Source: Agathobacter sp. (GTDB lineage: Bacteria > Bacillota > Clostridia > Lachnospirales > Lachnospiraceae). From it: 64,000 bases of DNA. The stretch covers positions 29,845-93,844 of the forward strand of contig JALEKN010000045.1 in NCBI GenBank assembly GCA_022769125.1, in the 5' to 3' direction. The notes below the pieces were generated by a model. The model saw only the letters and a list, made by a program, of their open reading frames with translations. It made no database searches and was not told the origin of the DNA. Positions 63,296-64,000 of this stretch are shown here, in pieces; positions within the stretch are counted from its first letter, which is position 1; every line of letters begins with the position of its first letter. Both the position numbers and the translations under genes were made by a program.

Positions 63296-63539
63296 TCTTT
63301 TGTAACTGTTTATCTTTGGTAATGGTCATCTTTTGTGTAAACCCAAAATGCCGTTTCCTGCAATTTAGACTCCTAGCGCTATTGCTAGGTGGGTAACCGC
63401 AGTCTGCCTTCTGCCTTCCGCTGATACGAGGCGGCCTGACATCCAACAGCTCATATAGGAATCCCATGAAAAGTAAATGTAGGTTCTAAATATACAGGAT
63501 TGTCGAACATCCCAGGCTATACATTCTCTTTTGTAACTG
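63296..63539. repeat. 13-bp direct repeats flanking the 6S RNA
   Basis: TCTTTTGTAACTG occurs at 63296-63308 and again at 63527-63539 in the same orientation. The second copy is the very 5' end of the predicted 6S transcript; the first lies just past its 3' end. Confidence 0.75.
63316..63539 (-). ncRNA. ssrS: 6S RNA (RNA polymerase-binding regulatory RNA), clostridial type
   Basis: A non-coding stretch with a near-consensus promoter in front and a long rod-like fold. On the minus strand CCTGTATATTTAGA pairs with TCTAAATTGCAGG (one bulge), and TGTATAGCCT with GGGTTTACA, forming the closing stem. An open central bubble holds AACCTACATTTACTTTTCAT on one side and a small CTAGC/GCTAG hairpin on the other, as known for Firmicute 6S RNAs. 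The terminal stem pairs GTC-GCC-GCCT with AGGC-GGC-GAC. The sequence blocks GAACCUACAUUUA, GGAAGGCAGAAGGC and GAGUCUAAAUUGCAGG match what I recall of clostridial 6S. The ends are approximate. 6S binds the housekeeping holoenzyme by mimicking an open promoter. Confidence 0.75.
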
Positions 63540-63544
63540 CTTTA

Positions 63545-63573
63545 ATTATAATTTATCATACCGCTAAATGCAA
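63545..63573 (-). promoter_or_regulatory. Promoter of the 6S RNA
   Basis: Minus strand TTGCAT (63568-63573), 17-base spacer, perfect TATAAT (63545-63550). Predicted start at about 63538-63540, on the first base of the folded RNA. Confidence 0.75.
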
Positions 63574-63633
63574 CAAATAATTCGAGACACATTCTTCCAA
63601 AGATGGATTTTATCGACAATCATACAAATGAAT

Positions 63634-64000
63634 TTATTTTTCCATCAGAACGGCTTTTTCATATTCTTTGTACAACTTTGTACGCACAGCCTTATCATTC
63701 ACGGCTCTTGTGACATCGTCGTTTCTTCCGCTTGCAATGAGCCAGGAAAGCATGGAACTTAATTGTTCCTGCCCTTGCTCGTTTCCTTCCTCACGACCTT
63801 GCTCACGACCTTCCTCACGACCTTCCTCACGACCTTCTTTACGTCCTTGCTCGCGTCCTTCTTCTCTCGCATCCTCACGCTCCAAAAGGATCTGTTGTTC
63901 AAATGTATAATCAAGTCTTGTCACTTTTACCACCTCCGAACGATGTTCGATCAAAAAGTCACGAAGCACATTTTCTTCAATACAGCGGTCTATCGCTCTC
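63634..64000 (-). CDS. C-terminal part of an Rpn-family (PD-(D/E)XK nuclease/transposase-like) protein, cut by window edge
   Basis: The frame is open to the right edge, so the N-terminal nuclease domain lies outside. The visible part begins RAIDRCIEENVLRDFLIEHR, continues EVVKVTRLDYTFEQQILLER and then a tandem repeat of the four-residue unit G-R-E-(E/Q) (about 63780-63885), ending in a helical tail (LSSMLSWLIASGRNDDVTRA). This C-terminal pattern is usual for Rpn/YhgA-like recombination-promoting nucleases in Clostridia, which occur in many copies per genome. The GTG-like codon inside the window (63969) is not a start. No catalytic residues are visible here. Confidence 0.75.
   Translation of the reverse strand, partial: RAIDRCIEENVLRDFLIEHRSEVVKVTRLDYTFEQQILLEREDAREEGREQGRKEGREEGREEGREQGREEGNEQGQEQLSSMLSWLIASGRNDDVTRAVNDKAVRTKLYKEYEKAVLMEK

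Noticed and set aside
63138..63467. A 109-codon frame on the minus strand over the 6S region
   Set aside because: Its translation has no family resemblance, it lacks a ribosome site, and the region is better explained by the 6S fold, promoter and downstream hairpin.
63780..63885. CRISPR-like short repeats
   Set aside because: The 12-bp units are contiguous and in frame inside a coding sequence, with no spacers.

Overview
The window reads as a chromosomal core segment of an anaerobic, low-to-mid GC Firmicute, most likely a Lachnospiraceae-type member of the Clostridia (Roseburia/Agathobacter-like; the species cannot be fixed from the sequence alone). Reasons: strong GGAGG-type ribosome binding sites, sporulation-lineage genes (yqfC, yqfD, a SpoIID/LytB protein, a BofC-like domain), Rex, formate-tetrahydrofolate ligase with FolD, an endonuclease-type MutL without MutH, a T-box leader on pheST and a clostridial-type 6S RNA. 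Almost everything lies on the minus strand; the plus-strand exceptions are short islands at about 3.9, 31.1-32.1, 48.0-49.2 and 52.5-53.6 kb.

Layout. 1-3.7 kb: a division/membrane operon (HlyD-like protein, yggS, sepF, lspA, start of rluD). 4.1-15.6 kb: cell-shape and wall cluster (radC, mreB, mreC, mreD, the PBP2 gene mrdA, minD, minE, rodA, mgsA, dacA), preceded on the minus strand by a methionine gamma-lyase-like PLP protein. 15.6-24.1 kb: miaA, mutL, mutS and two flavoproteins. 24.2-31.0 kb: rlmH, yqfC, yqfD, phoH, a degenerate PgpH-like gene, ybeY, a SpoVB/MurJ-type flippase and a BofC-like gene. 31.1-32.1 kb: plus-strand membrane protein and xpt. 32.3-41.1 kb: zinc-ribbon/TPR protein, folD, fhs, ftsK, glgA, yebC. 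41.2-47.9 kb: CorC-like CBS protein, mazF, alr, nnrD/E fusion, a coiled-coil protein, rex and icd. 48.0-50.2 kb: small lineage-specific genes. 50.2-55.3 kb: EF-G-like GTPase, tyrA, aroA and a PilZ protein. 55.4-60.4 kb: queA, pheT, pheS and their T-box leader. 60.4-64.0 kb: PHP protein, SpoIID/LytB protein, 6S RNA and the C-terminal part of an Rpn-type nuclease cut by the window edge.

The main theme is envelope growth and division: MreBCD, PBP2 and RodA form an elongasome, MinD/MinE and SepF place and build the septum, LspA, DacA and Alr supply lipoprotein and wall chemistry, and FtsK moves DNA at the septum. The second theme is translation quality and one-carbon/aromatic metabolism. I did not find a CRISPR array, prophage, insertion sequence or recognisable defence island. 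The observations most worth a second look are a 14-bp perfect inverted repeat enclosing the start of the BofC-like gene, a PgpH-like gene whose HD catalytic residues are lost, a minDE pair without an adjacent minC, a mazF with no antitoxin gene beside it, and a mother-cell-sigma-like promoter before a Cys/Gly-rich small protein.
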